A DNA stretch of 64,000 nt from Papio anubis (Eukaryota; Chordata; Mammalia; Primates; Cercopithecidae): assembly GCF_008728515.1 (NCBI RefSeq), contig NC_044984.1:120089349-120153348 (forward strand), in the 5' to 3' direction. Each line of letters starts with the position of its first letter. Positions within the stretch are counted from its first letter, which is position 1. A program made the translations under genes and the position numbers. This document shows, one piece after another, positions 1 through 12,212 of the stretch. The notes under the pieces are model-generated. The model was not told the origin of the DNA. It did not search any database and saw nothing but the letters and a program-made list of their open reading frames with translations.

Positions 1-2396
1 ATCTAGGGAGCATGATTAAATAGCTGCTGCAAGTCTGAAGCTGCTCTACCTGGAGGATCTATAAACTAAAGCACTCTTTGGTCCTAACCTTTCTCTTCTT
101 CTCAAGGAGCCTCTGAACTTCCCATCTTTCCTTACGTGATCTGAAATCGAGTTCTGATGTTTGGAGACCTCTGTCAGCCTGTGGCAGTTCCAACTCCATA
201 TCCAGATTCTCAAATGCAAAGGGGAAACTACCAAACCTAAAATGACTACAGATTATGTTTAAATGCCTATAAGACTTAATATTATGCCAACTTCATCACT
301 GTTAACTTTAGAACCCATGAAATTTTCATGACATTTGAAAACCGTGGTGGGACTCCCTAACTGTCCAAGAATTTTCAAATGCATACAGTGAATACCAGTG
401 AATGGTAGCCGATTGAAAATGATAAAGAGTATCTAAAACCAGATAATTTCATAGGCAAAACAATAATTTTACCAAAGAAATGCATTTCATATTTACATGT
501 GGTTTTACCATAAATGTTAGATGTGCCTTGTAGTAGAACCTTCAGATGGAAGAGCATTTGTGGGGTCTGCAGTGGCCCCGAGAGATTGCCCTGGTTCCAG
601 GAATCACCTGATGTTGTCTTCATCCTGGTGATGAGAAGTGTGTTCAGAGAAGGCACAGGAAATAGGAGACCTATTGGTAAATTATAGAACCAAGGGTGCT
701 GTTCACTTTATTTTATCTATTTATAACGATGAGTATGTGGTTGAAATGTGAATATGAGAAATGAAGTATTTTTAAAAACCTGACATTACTTCAGTCTGCA
801 ATATTCTAGATTTTAAAACCACCAATATGCTTTATTTAACATTAACCCAAAATTATAGGGCAAAACAGGAAAAGAACTTGCTTTTCATATTGAGAGGAAC
901 ACTTTCATATGAAATGGGAAGTAATGATCCAAAATAACCACTAATTTCATTAATGTGACAATAAAAGGTAAAAAACATCCACCTTGTTACCAGGTTTATG
1001 GATCTGGCAAAAAAGCAATGAAAGCCCATGACTGCAGTGACCTGATACTTTGAGGAAGAGAGAATTCTGGCAGTAGTGATTGGGTACGGAGTCTTTATGG
1101 TCAGATAAAAGTCAAAATCATATACCAGGCTAAGGAAGCAGCACACACAGAGGTATGGAATTCCGTGTTCTTGAAATGTAAGGGACAGGAGCTCATTAGA
1201 GCCTGGCTGAGTGGGGGAACCTCACTGTGGAGCTCATACTTTGTCTTGTGATTCCTGTGGAAAGGGTGTGAGCAGGCCACCAGCAGGAAGGAGATGTGAC
1301 CTGAGTGATGTTTGAAAAACAAACCTATAGCATATCAACCATGTACAGGGCTCTAGATTTGGGTCTGAGGTGTTAAGGTGTTTCTTACTCCAAAGAGTTT
1401 ATGGTCATCTAGGAGATGGGTGCCTGGGAATGTGTCCTGAATTCTGTTCAGTTCTTAAATGGGTGGGCGGTGGAGGGGAAGAGTTTAAAGCTGTTGTTGG
1501 AGCACTTGAACTGAGTAGGCAAATGTGAAATAAAATCTGTTTGGGTCATACTGTAGTGAACTCTTTGGCATGGTATTTCTCCAAGAGCATTATAATTAAG
1601 CTTGGCCAGATTAGATGATGAAAAAAATAAAAAGAAACAAACAAATCACTAAAAAATATAATTCTGTGAGCACATTCTGTTTTTGGGAATGCTTTTTAAT
1701 TTTCTCCCATGAAGATTTTCAGGACGTATTTAAGACTTTGAGAAATATGGCTGTAAAAAAACATGTTAAGCATTCCTTAACTCTGAATTTTCTATACATT
1801 ACCCACCTTTATTTTCTTTCTCATTTTTCCCCATTTAAATTCATTATTTATTAATTAGATTTGTTATTTGCTTATTTTCATCTAAAACCTATTTAAATGC
1901 TCATGGGCTGCATTGCACACTTTGAGGAATGCCCCTGCAGAGTGTTCTGTCAATATTGTTACAAATTCAAATTCTACTTTATTTTTAGTTTCAGCAGTGT
2001 TTTAGGAAATAAAAGTACCCAAGGAGAGAGAGGATAGGAGAATGGAGAGGAAGTGAATATTGAGTGATTTTAGAATAACTGTTTGATCCTATGGATTATT
2101 TGCTGTGCTTAAATACATACCTGGAATCAGTAAAGCTTTGGGATTCAACACAAACCACAAAACCCATCTAAGAGTGACGAATGGGGCAGGAAGGCAGGTA
2201 CCTGCTCAGTTCAGGAAACTGTGAGCCCTTTTGAGGCTAAGCAAGGTAAATAAGCTAAATGCTTTTATAAAAATACATTGTTTACAAGAACTAATCTGTC
2301 TCTTATCGGCCCAAGCACTAATGAGACATTCACACTAGAAAATCAAAATCAGCTACTTTTGCTTGGGTTTGCTTTGTTTTTCTAATTAGACCTTAT
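1..2396. other. Unassigned AT-rich non-coding stretch
   Basis: I recognise no repeat, RNA gene or coding exon here. Open frames are below 100 codons, lack similarity to any family I know, and sit in AT-rich sequence where such frames are expected. It may contain decayed repeats too old to see by eye. Confidence 0.5.
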
Positions 2397-3055
2397 TTTT
2401 TAGAGCACTTTTTGATTTATAGCAAAATTGAGCTGGAGGTTCAGAGGTTTCCCATATACATCCTGCTCCCACACCCACACATGTATGTGTAGGAGATTGA
2501 GTTCAACTTTTATTTGTTAACAGGCATATTGAGATATAATTCGCACACAACACAATTTAAAGTATAGAGTTCGGTAGCTTTTAGTATATTCATACCTTTA
2601 CCACAATCAATTTTAGCATATGTTCACTTGCCTAGAAGAAACCCTGTACTTAATAGCAGTCACTCCATTTTCCTCAACCCATTAGGTCTAGAAAGCCACA
2701 AATTTGTTTTCTGTATCTGTAGATCTGCTTTCTTTTTCTGAGGATCTCATATAAATAGAATCATAAAATAGGTGTATTTCGTGCCAAACTTCTTTCACTT
2801 AGCATACTGATTTCCAAGTTGGTCCAACTTATAGCATATATCAGTACTTTATTCCTTTTTAGGGCAAAGAAAGCTTCCATTACATGGATACCCCACATTT
2901 TATTTCTCTACCCATCACTTGCTGGCCATGGGTTGTTTGCAACAAATATTCATATACATATTCTCGTGTGGACATATGTTTTCGCTTCTCTTGGGTATAT
3001 ATCTAGGAGTAGGATTGCTGGGTCATATGGTAAATCTCTGTTTAATGGTTTAGAC
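2397..3055 (-). mobile_element. Old L1M LINE, 3' UTR and end of ORF2
   Basis: Read on the minus strand this matches the L1M 3' region: the UTR segment near 2397-2480, the segment around 2520-2780 with the CCATCACCACAATC-like motif, and the last part of ORF2 up to the GGGTCATATGGTAA-like motif near 3030. Divergence is high and indels are frequent, so it is an old mammalian L1 (MC-ME range). It may belong to the same insertion as the ORF2 endonuclease piece to its right, with the middle lost. Not functional. Confidence 0.75.
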
Positions 3056-3415
3056 TCAGTACTGTGTTTTCTGCCTTTCCACAGCTCACAGTTTCATAAA
3101 GAGGCAGGAGCCTTTTGTTCAGGGCTCCTTGGCAGTGAGGTAATTTCTTCTTCTGCATTGTATCCAGCTGACCCTTGCTCAGTGCTGTTCTTTGGGGAAA
3201 GATGGAATGCTGGGAAGCCAGCACCTCTTATTCCCTCTAGCTAGCACTTTTACAGTGATAGATATAATAGATATCTTCAGCTATTATTGTTGAATTATCT
3301 CTGATTCTGTCCAATTTTGCTTCATATATTTTGGGGCTATGTTATTAGGTATGCATACGTGGTCATTATTGTTATATCTTTTTGATGATGTGACCTTTTT
3401 ATTGTTTTAGCACTT

Positions 3416-3610
3416 TTATATCTTTACCTCTAATAACAACATTTTTAAAAATTGAAAGTTGATTTTGTCTGATGTTAGTACAACCACTTCAGCTTCTTTG
3501 CAGTTGCTGTTTGCATGACATATCTTTTTCCATTCCTTTACTTTCAATCTATTTGTATCTCTGGGTCTAAAATGTAGAGATAGCACATAGTTGAATCTTT
3601 TAAAAAACAC
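3416..3610 (-). pseudogene. L1 ORF2 endonuclease fragment
   Basis: A 64-codon minus-strand open frame contains RDTNRLKVKEWKKI and a following SDKINFQ segment. These correspond to the 'THL..RDT.RLK..GW.KIY.AN' and 'SDK.DF' region of the apurinic endonuclease domain of L1 ORF2. ORF2 supplies endonuclease and reverse transcriptase for target-primed reverse transcription. Only this short piece is open. The conserved QETH segment just upstream is not intact and the reverse transcriptase is absent. A dead relic. Confidence 0.8.
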
Positions 3611-4342
3611 ATTTTACAATCTCTGATTTTTATTGGAATGTTTAATCTATCCACATTTAATGTTATGATTAATGTAGCTGAATTTATTTCTGCCATTTTA
3701 TATTGTGTTTTAAAAATATCTCATGATATTTTTATTCCTGTATTTCTATTGTACTTTTTTTTGCATTAAGAAACGTTTTCCAATGTAACATTTTAATTCA
3801 ACTGATAGATTTTCACTATTTGTTGAGTTATTTTTGAGTGATTGTGCTCGAGCTTGCCATCTATGTCTTAACTTCAGATTTGTACTAACTTAATTCCAGG
3901 AAGATATAGAAGCATTATTCCTACATAACTCTATATCAGCTCCCTTTTCCTGTGGTATTATTGTTATACAACGTACACTATATATGTTACAAATTCAGTT
4001 ATTTATAGTTATAATTATTACTTTACATATATCATTTATGTCTATTAAAGAAGCTGAGAGCAGAGAGGAGATAAATTATATATTTATAGAGTTTGTTATA
4101 TTAAGCTTCTTATTTGTCATTCTGATTCTCTTTATTTGTTCTGGTGGACTTGAGTAAATATGTGGTGTTATTTCATTATGCACACACAGCTTTGCTCCTT
4201 GTCATTTTATTTATGCTGTCTTTCTCAAGTATATTGCATTTAAATACATTATAGGTCCAACAATTCAAATATATTTATGTTGTGTTATACAATTGCTTTT
4301 TAAAATCAGTTAAGATAGAAGGGATATGCGCTGATACTGTGG

Positions 4343-4670
4343 TTTTTTAAATTATACTTTAATTTCTGGGTTACATGTGCAGAACGTGCAATTTTGTTAC
4401 ATAGGTATACATGTGTCATGGTGGTTTGCTGCACCCATCAACCCATCACCTACATTAGGTATTTCTCCTAATGTTATCCCTCCCCTAGCCCTCCACCCCC
4501 CAACATGCCCCAGTGTGTGATGTTACCCTCCCTGTGTCCATGTGTTCTCATTGTTCAACCCCCACTTATGAGTGAGAACATGTGGTGTTTGGTTTTCCGA
4601 TCTTGTGATAGTTTCCTGAGAATGATGGTTTCCAGCTTCATCCATGTCCCCGCAAAGGACATGAACTCAT
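4343..4670 (-). mobile_element. L1PA-type LINE 3' end, 5'-truncated
   Basis: The minus strand gives a primate L1 3' end: a T-rich start (its poly-A side), then the segments matching GTTACATAGGTATACATG, the Pro-rich CCCTCCC tract and ATGAACTCAT at the truncation point. Similarity to the L1PA6-8 consensus I remember is high. It is inserted into the older L1M. No clear target-site duplication could be fixed by eye. Confidence 0.85.
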
Positions 4671-4684
4671 CCTAGACAATAATT

Positions 4685-4687
<3 letters not shown>

Positions 4688-4719
<32 letters not shown>
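4688..4719. repeat. (CA)16 microsatellite
   Basis: An uninterrupted run of CA dinucleotides directly beyond the truncated 5' end of the L1PA fragment. Likely length-polymorphic. Confidence 0.97.
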
Positions 4720-4721
<2 letters not shown>

Positions 4722-4960
4722 CACTAGTATCTCTACATACTATGTTTTATAATTACATTACTGTCTTTGCCAGTGCCATTTCCATATATTTGGTGTATTG
4801 AATGGTTTCCCACAATTCTCAGAGGCCTTGTTCATTTTTCTTTATTCTTTTTTTCTCCATGTTCTTTATATTCTTTGGATTGCATAATCTCTATCAATCT
4901 TTCTTGTTCACTGATTCTTTCTTGTGTCAATTCAAGCTTACTATTAGGCCCCTTTCATGG

Positions 4961-5062
4961 ATACACACACATAGAGGCAGACACACACATACATATATGT
5001 GTATATATATGTATATATGTGTGTATATATATTTATATTCATATATGCATACACACATATGT
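4961..5062. repeat. CA/TATATG microsatellite at the L1-L1 junction
   Basis: About 100 bp of CACA, CATA and TATATGTG units, imperfect. It sits between two oppositely oriented L1M copies. Two overlapping 100-codon open frames cross it only because the repeat lacks stop codons. Confidence 0.9.
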
Positions 5063-5549
5063 AAAGTAAATTATATCAATAACACAAAGCACAAGAAGGA
5101 TTAAATTGAGGTACATTGCTAAGGTTTTACATTATACATGAAGTGATCAATATTAATTCATGGTAGAAAGTAATAAATAGTTACCTAGGAAAAGACTAAA
5201 AGTGCAGAGGTATAGCTAATAGGGCAGTAGAGGAGATAAATTGCAGTGTCAAGTTATACTTGATATAAAGTATTCAGGAAGGAAGAAAAAAAGTGAAAAA
5301 GAACATATGACAAGTAGAAAGAAAATAACAAGATGGTAGACTCAAATTCAACATATCAGTACTGTCAGACTAGACCAAAAGGAAGACCCAATCATATGTA
5401 ACCTACAAGAGACACACTTTATATATAAAGAGGTTAAAAGTAAAAATTTGGGTAAAGGTATATGCCAAACAAATTACAAAAGAGCCAGAGTGGCTACGTT
5501 AAGTATCAGATAAAGCATACTAAAACAGAATATGATCAAAGATGAATTA

Positions 5550-5590
5550 CATCATCATCAACATCATCATCACAACAACAACAACAACAC
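5550..5590 (+). repeat. (CAT)n(CAA)n trinucleotide repeat
   Basis: ATC/CAT units followed by CAA units, 41 bp, lying inside the old L1M ORF2 region. Confidence 0.95.
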
Positions 5591-6765
5591 TGCAGTCAGT
5601 TTATCAAGAAGACATGAAAATCCTAAATGGCAGTGCAGCTAAAAGTAGAGCCTCAAAATAATAAGCAAAAAATAACAGAACTAGAGGAAAATTTAGAAAA
5701 CTCTATCTTTATGGTAGAAGATTTCAATACTTTTCTTTCAGAACTGATACAAGTATAAAAACAAAAAAGGATATAGTTAATTTGAACTATAATGTCAGTC
5801 AACTTAATTTAAGTACATAAAACACTACATTCCATAACTGAACGTGTTTTCAAGTACCCATAGAACATTCACTGAGATGGAACCTATGTTGGGCCATGGA
5901 ACTGCTCTCAATAAACTTTAAAAGATTGACTTCCTACGGTATATGTGCTCTGATTACAACAAAATTAAACTAGAAATCCACTGGAAGAAAGTTATCTAGA
6001 AAAGTCTCTGAATATTAGAAATTAAGCAACATAATTCTATAGAACTCATGGTTAAGAAAGAAATCACAATAATTAGGAAACATTTTGAACTGAATGATAA
6101 TTTGAATAGCTCTAACAGTGATTGTATTGTCCACAAAATCTCAAATATCTTATAATCTGGCCTTTTTTAGAAAAAGAGTTTGCCACCCCTTAATCTAAAT
6201 TATCACCTAAGGAGTATGTAAAATAACGAATTAATACCAAAATAGGTAGGAAGAAGACATAAATAATAAGCAGATATCAATAAAATAGAAAAACAATAGA
6301 AAAAAATGAGGTAACAAGTTGTTTCCTTAAAAGTAATAAAATCAATAAATTCCTAGTAACATTAATGAAACAAAAAATGCAAATTACCAATATCAGCCAA
6401 AAAAGGGGAAATTACTACAACTGCACAGATACAAAATGGTTAATAAGGAAATGTTATGAATAACTTTGCCGATAAAATAGACAATTTAGATAAAATGGTC
6501 CTTGAAAGGCAAAACTGAGATGAGAAAGAATCAAAATATGTATGGATTCACGTCAATTCAATAAATTTGAAGATTTTCCACAAAGAAAAGTTAAGGTCTA
6601 GGTGGCTTTACTCATGAATTATGTCAAATATGTAAGAAAGAAATAATATTATTTTTAAAGAAAAGCAGCCAAAATACAGAGGAGGAGCAAACAGCCCAAC
6701 TTACAAAGCCATCATTAATGTTGATGCCAAAAACAGACAACAAGCAATATTAAAAGCAAGGTCAT

Positions 6766-7072
6766 GGCCGGGAGCGGTGGCTCATGCTTGTAATCCCAGC
6801 AATTTGGGACACCGAGGCAGGCAGATCGCAAGGTCAGGAGTTCGAGACCAGCCTGGCCAATATGGTGAAACCCCATCTCTATTAAAAATACAAAAATCAG
6901 CCGGGTGTGATGGCACATGCCTCTGATCCTAGCTACTCAGGAGGCTGATGCAGGAGAACTGCCTGAACCCGGGAAGCAGAGGTTTCAATGAGCCAAGATG
7001 GCGCCACTGCACTCTAGCCTGGGTGACAGAGTGAGACTTCGTCTCAGAGAAAAAAAAAAAAAAAAAAAAAAA
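6766..7072 (+). mobile_element. AluS with target-site duplications
   Basis: A full dimeric Alu starting GGCCGGGAGCGGTGG and ending in a long poly-A. The flanks carry AAAAGCAAGGTCATGG at 6752-6767 and again at 7069-7084. This fixes the insertion in the plus-strand L1M and shows a normal target-primed event. Confidence 0.95.
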
Positions 7073-7696
7073 GCAAGGTCATGGGATATAAGGCCTGTAC
7101 ATAATAATTCACTGCATTTCTATATCCTAGAAATTAAAATTTATACAATAAAATTAAAGAATAATACAATTTATAATATCCAGAACTATAAAATACTTAA
7201 GAATAAATATAACAAGTGTTTGCAAGTCCTCTATAGTAAAACTACAAAATATTGCTGAAAGAAGTTGAAGACACAATCAATGGAGAGATGTTTCTGGATT
7301 GAAAGACTCAAAATTTGTTAAGATGTTGATTTTCCCATTGTGATCTACTGAGTGAAAACAATCCCAATAAAAGTCCCAGCCTTTCTTGTCATGGAAATTG
7401 ACAAGCTGATTCTAAAATTTTAATTGGAAATGCAAAGTACTTAGAATAGCCAAAACAATTTTAAAAACAAACAATCTTTGAAGACTTAGATTACCCAATT
7501 TCAAGACATATTAAAAGCTACAGTAATTAAGTATAATTTAGTATTGATATAAGGATATGTAAATAAATCACTGGAACAGAATAGTGTCCTGAAATAAATT
7601 CATTCTTTTATAGTTGTTTGATTTTGAACACAGGAGTCTAAGGAATTCAATGGAGTAAAGAAAGTCTTTTCATGAAACAGTAGTGGGAAAACTTTA

Positions 7697-7712
7697 TATA
7701 TATATATATATG
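7697..7712. repeat. (TA)8 microsatellite
   Basis: A short pure TA run inside the old L1M. Confidence 0.9.
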
Positions 7713-8243
7713 AAATTCAGTCCTACCTCACACCATACAAAAGCCTAGATTCAATTACAGACCTAAATGTAAAAACTAAAATATATAACATTAGTTGAAA
7801 ATCCAATAAATTGAAATTAAAACTTTAGTTGTTTGAAGAAAACATGGGAGAACATTCTTCTTTCAATCCTGGGGTAAGAAAAGTTTTCTTAATTAAGGCC
7901 CAAAGTCACTTTACCTGAAAAAGCAAATTAATAAATTATACTTTATAAAAATAAAAAAACTGTGTTTTCCAAAAGCCATCATTATGCAAATAAATAAGCA
8001 ATCCACAGAGTGGAGGAAAGTATTCTCAATCCAAGAGTTGTGTCTAGAATATGTGAAGAGCTGCTGACTCAATAAAGAGACAAACACCACAATTTAAAAT
8101 GGGAAGAATATTTGAATAGAAACTTCCCAAAAGAAGATCTATGAATGGCACAAGAAAGAATACCTTATACCTCATTTGTCATCAAGGAAAGACAAATTTA
8201 AACCATAATGAAATACTACTACACGCCATCTATCATGGCTGAT

Positions 8244-8699
8244 ATTCACAATAGCAAAGACATGGAATCAACCCAAATGTCCATCAATGATAGCCTGGAT
8301 AAAGAAAATGTGGTACAGATACACTACGGAATACTATGCAGCCATAAAAAAGAATGAGATCATGTCTTTTGCAAGTACATGGATGGAGCTGGAGGCCTTT
8401 ATACTTAGCAGACTAACACCAGGGACAGAAAACCAAATGCTGCATGTTCTCACTTGCAAGTGGGAACTAATTGATGACAACACTTGGACAGATAGAGGGG
8501 AACAATAGACACTGGTGCCTTTTGGAAGGTGGAAGGTAGGAGGAGGGAGAGGATCAGGAAAAATAACAAATGAGTAATAGGCTTAATACCTGGGTTATTA
8601 AATAATCTGCACAACGAACCTCCGTGACACAAGTTTACCTATGTAACAAACCTGCATAAATATTCCTGAACTTAAAATAAATGTTTAAAAAGAAAAAAG
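8244..8699 (+). mobile_element. L1PB/L1PA8-type LINE 3' end nested in L1M
   Basis: Begins at ATTCACAATAGCAAAGACAT and continues through the ORF2 C-terminus and the 3' UTR (ACAAGTTTACCTATGTAAC and the AACTTAAAATAAA tail). It is much closer to the primate consensus than the flanking L1M, whose 3' region resumes at about 8701. 5'-truncated. Confidence 0.85.
8287..8508 (+). pseudogene. L1 ORF2 C-terminal remnant
   Basis: A 73-codon open frame corresponds to the last part of L1 ORF2, with IKKMWYRYTTEYYAAIKKN and a WMELE segment visible. It lacks the endonuclease, reverse transcriptase and Cys-rich domains and belongs to the 5'-truncated L1PB, so it has no activity. Confidence 0.85.
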
Positions 8700-9305
8700 A
8701 TGGAAACCCCCATTGTTGGCAAAGAGGTGGAGGAACCATAATTTTTAGACTTTGTTGGCAGGGCTGTAAAATACTATCATCATTTTGGATAATATTTTAC
8801 TAATGTCTGGTTAAGTTAACCATACACTTACCATATTGCCTAAGAATCACATTCTTTGGTATTTATTCAGAAGGAATAAGAACATGATTCCACATGAAGA
8901 CATGAATAAGAATGTTCATAGCAACTTTATTCATAATAGACAAAACCCAGAATCAACCAAAATAGCCATCAACAGGGGACTGGGGGAATAGTTATCTCTT
9001 CATCCAACAGTGGGGTGCTCCTCAGAACTAAAAAGGAACAAGCTACTGATTTATGCAACCCCATGAACTAAGTGAGTGAAATAAGAGAAGGTAAACCCAA
9101 AAGGGTATATACTACATTATTCCATTTACGTGACATTTAACAGTAGGCAGACTTATTTATGGGGCTGGACAGCAGAGCAGTGTTTGCCTTCACATGGGGA
9201 GCATATTGACCAGAAAAGGACTTAACTAGGGTGATGAAAATGTTCTTTATCTTGATCAAGGACTGGATTACATTGGTAAAAGCCTTTTTAAAAATTCACA
9301 GAACT

Positions 9306-9638
9306 GGATGGGTGCGGTGACTCATGCCTGTAATCCCAGCACTTTGGGAGGCTGAGGCAGGTGGATCACGAGGTCAGGAGTTTGACACCAGCCTGACCAA
9401 CATGGTGAAACCCCATCTCTACTAAAAATACAAAAATTAACCGGGCGTGGTGGTGCATGCCTGTAATCCCAGCTACTCAGGAGGCTAAGACGGGAGAATC
9501 GCTGGAACCCAAAAGGCAGAGGTTGCAGTGAGCCAAGATCGCATCACTGCACTCCAGCCTGGGTGACAGAGTGAGACTCCGTCTCAAAAAATAAAAAAAA
9601 TAAAATAAATAAAGCAAACAAACAAACAAACAAAAAAA
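9306..9638 (+). mobile_element. AluS with compound A-rich tail
   Basis: A dimeric Alu (left-arm box GACTCATGCCTGTAATCCC, middle A-rich linker, right arm ending GTCTCAAAA) inserted near the 3' end of the plus-strand L1M. The tail has diversified into AAAT and CAAA units (9587-9638). Confidence 0.93.
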
Positions 9639-9705
9639 CCCTGTATGCTTAAGATCTGGATCTGTCTGTTGCACTTTATGTCAATTATACATAAAATAGG
9701 TAATG

Positions 9706-12210
9706 TCATGAGAGAAACCGTTATCTTCCAAAACAAAGAAGACAAGTAAAAACTAACTCTTCTTGGTAAGGCCCTTATTGCTTCTGTTCCTGCACCTGTG
9801 GCCAGATTCCCTGCAATCTCAGAATCATTCTCTTCCTCCACCTCCTGTCCCTGCAGAAAAGAAAACAAAACTAGGCAGCAAGACATGGAGAGGAAGATTC
9901 TGTGACCTTTGTAGACAGGGCCAGGCTGCTGAGCTGCCAGAGAAGAGTTTAAATGGAGAGGAAGGAGCAGCAGACGATGACAAGGCAGGCACCCCTCCCA
10001 CTGCAGGGGGCCCAGGCTTGATGCCAGAAACCACGGGCACGGAGAACAGGCAACAAGCTTAATTTTGATTCTCTTAGTGTTTTGTGGGACCTGCTGGGGT
10101 CTAGAATAGCTAGAGTCATAGGCCGTCTTCCTGCAGCTTCAAGCACACATATCCAACTCCACCTTATCTGCACAAGTGTTCTCATTATCTGTGTTCCTTG
10201 ACAGAATGGTTGGACAATTTTTCCTTATTAAACCTGGCCCCCACTTCCTCGGCCCTACGGATGCTCTTCCCTGGTTGGCAGGCTGCTGCTTGGGTTCCCA
10301 GTGGAACACTCCGCAGGGTTCTGTATGGCCTGTTGTGGTCCCAGCGGGAGACTAGTGACTGGAGGAGGGTCTGCGGGGGTCCTGCAGTGCTGACCGCTAC
10401 ACCGTGCCACTTCCAGCGCACTGGAGAAGCTGGGCAGGACTTTAGTGGTGATGTCTGAAGGTTTGAGATAAGGCTCAGGTTGCTAAGGGCTTCTCTTCAG
10501 AGAGGGTGGCAACGACTGCTGTGTTTGTTTTTATAGTAAATATTCAACTGACTTTAAGGAGGGGACAGTGGTGGTCCAAAGATTTTTCTGCACATGTTAA
10601 AACATTTCATGGTGTTCATGACAAGCCTCGCCTGATTACAAAGCTTACGGAGACCTGAGTCACCTTCAGTTGAGGCACTCACTTTGGACAAGTTACAGAT
10701 ACTTATTTTGGCACCAAGGAATACAAATCTGAGAAAATGTATCTTGGGCTGAGAACAAAGTTCTCCTCAAAGAACTGGAAAAAGAGCCCCTAACTTTTCA
10801 TTTCAACTGTTTATGACTCATATTCAAAGGTAGCTTTTTTAAAATAAAAAGCACTCCGATCCCAAGTGCTTTAAGCCAAAAAGTGCCTTAGAGTTCTCTC
10901 AGATGAACTTCAACTTCAGACATCACCAATAGGTAGCTTTGGCAAAAATACTCATCTTCTTTTGAAGTCTAGCTTGCTTTCATAGAAAACAGAAAAGGGA
11001 AGGAGGAGAGAAGGACCTGAATGAATAGAAAACATCTTACGCATGCGGGGATCATGTTCTGATAGTCAGGGTCACCTTGCGACTCTGATAGAAACCAGCT
11101 GAAGGTGACATTTTCCAGCTGTCCTTTGAGAAGGTGCAGGAGGATGGCAACTTGGAACTGGATATAAAGAGTGAATCAGAAAGTGGAGACCACCTGGACT
11201 GTTAGGTAAAAGCTGCTTTGTAGAAACTGATTTGCACAGCAAGGTTAAATGCAAGGAGAACGTTATAATATACGCAAGCTATCTGGAGAAAATAAAGCAC
11301 TCAACATTTCAATTAAATTCTCAAAAATGGGCTAGCATCTCTGTGGTTAGAAAATTCTGTCAGAAAAGGACAATGTAAAACTTAAGTAGGAACTTAAAAG
11401 GTAGCCTGAATTATACATCAACTATATCTAACAAAACACAGAAAATGACCTTCAATAGTTAAGGAGGCGATTAACCACTTGGGGATAGAAAAGAGCTTTC
11501 CAAAGTGTGTAAAATAATCAGTCACACCTCTCAGAAGATGCAAAGGAAGCATTAGGAAGGGAGAACTCTCTTTTATCAAAGCCAGATTAGCTAAGAGAAA
11601 AGGAATTTCAAGTATGTGGCCTGTCGACTGCACTGAGAGAAAGCTCAGTGACACAGGAAAAGCAAGTGTACTCCACAGACTGAATAAGCTGGAGCAGTTT
11701 AAATATGAGATTTTATCAAAAGATTCTTACACCTCTTTACTGTTCCCCGTACAGACCTCAGCAGAAGGCTAGGGAGCCAGAGAAGGCTGGATTATCAGAT
11801 ACAATGAAGGAGGAGGGATGAGCAGTGCTGAAAAGCTGGGCTGACTAGATTAGTTTCCTTTCTTCCGTGCCCAAACTTAGAACAATATCACCATTCATGA
11901 GAATAATTTGTAGACATGCTGTTTTATGCCTTTTAAACAAATTTGATGTTGGGGTGGGGGCAGGGTAAAGTAACATTTTAAAAGCATGACACTTTTTCTG
12001 TCTTCGCAAGACAAACACTTTGCTAAGATAAACACTTTGTGTTTAAGCATTTTTTGTAGCCCTCTCCAGGTTCCTAACCAGGTTCCAAGAAACTGAAGCT
12101 GTCAGGTAGCTTGTGGAGGACGAACACAACCACTGCCCAAGCAATCCATGACATGTCCAGATTCTCAAGAATACAGAATTAATCACTTCCAGATGACTGC
12201 TTGGAGTTTT
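9706..12210. other. Mostly single-copy stretch, no gene assigned
   Basis: Higher complexity than the LINE cluster to its left. Open frames are short (99 codons or fewer) and overlap on both strands. One segment at 9857-10062 has a plausible splice acceptor and is listed separately. I recognise no repeat with confidence in the rest. Confidence 0.45.
9857..10062 (+). other. Possible terminal exon-like open segment
   Basis: A pyrimidine-rich tract (9826-9850) ends in CCCTGCAG at 9849-9856, a good match to a 3' splice site. The frame that continues is open for about 68 codons to a TAA at 10060, with an acidic patch (GEEGAADDDKAG). I do not recognise the protein, and the sequence upstream of the acceptor is open in the same frame, which weakens the case. 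No AATAAA was found close downstream. It may be chance. Confidence 0.2.
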
Positions 12211-12212
12211 CT

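Larger units (their letters stand above)
3241..4965 (-). mobile_element. Old L1M LINE, ORF2 5' part and upstream region
   Basis: The minus strand holds the L1 ORF2 endonuclease segment (about 3416-3660). The less conserved L1M region that precedes ORF2 runs through about 4965 and is interrupted by an L1PA end (4343-4670) and a CA repeat. It lies 5'-to-5' against a plus-strand L1M that begins near 5080. Confidence 0.65.
5340..9010 (+). pseudogene. Degenerate L1 ORF2 of the plus-strand L1M
   Basis: ORF2 normally encodes about 1,275 residues with endonuclease, reverse transcriptase and Cys-rich domains. Here the nucleotide-level order is endonuclease (5340-5560), RT and thumb region (to about 6750 and from 7085), and C-terminus (to about 9010). 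No open stretch longer than about 86 codons survives. Stops, indels and the nested Alu and L1PB break the frame. The longer open frame at 6998-7258 begins in the Alu and has no meaning. Confidence 0.7.
5080..9705 (+). mobile_element. Long old L1M LINE with three nested insertions
   Basis: Starting just after the microsatellite, the plus strand follows L1M: the pre-ORF2 region (5080-5340), endonuclease (5340-5560), the reverse transcriptase and C-terminal region, then the 3' UTR. The UTR ends with the AATTATAC motif at about 9689. It is split by an AluS (6766-7072), an L1PB 3' end (8244-8699) and an AluS (9306-9638). The flanks rejoin in register after each, for example GTTGGCAAAGAGGTGGAGG right after the L1PB. 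Heavily mutated and inactive. Confidence 0.85.

Noticed and set aside
8287..8508. Possible active L1 ORF2
   Set aside because: Only the extreme C-terminus of a 5'-truncated element. No endonuclease or reverse transcriptase.
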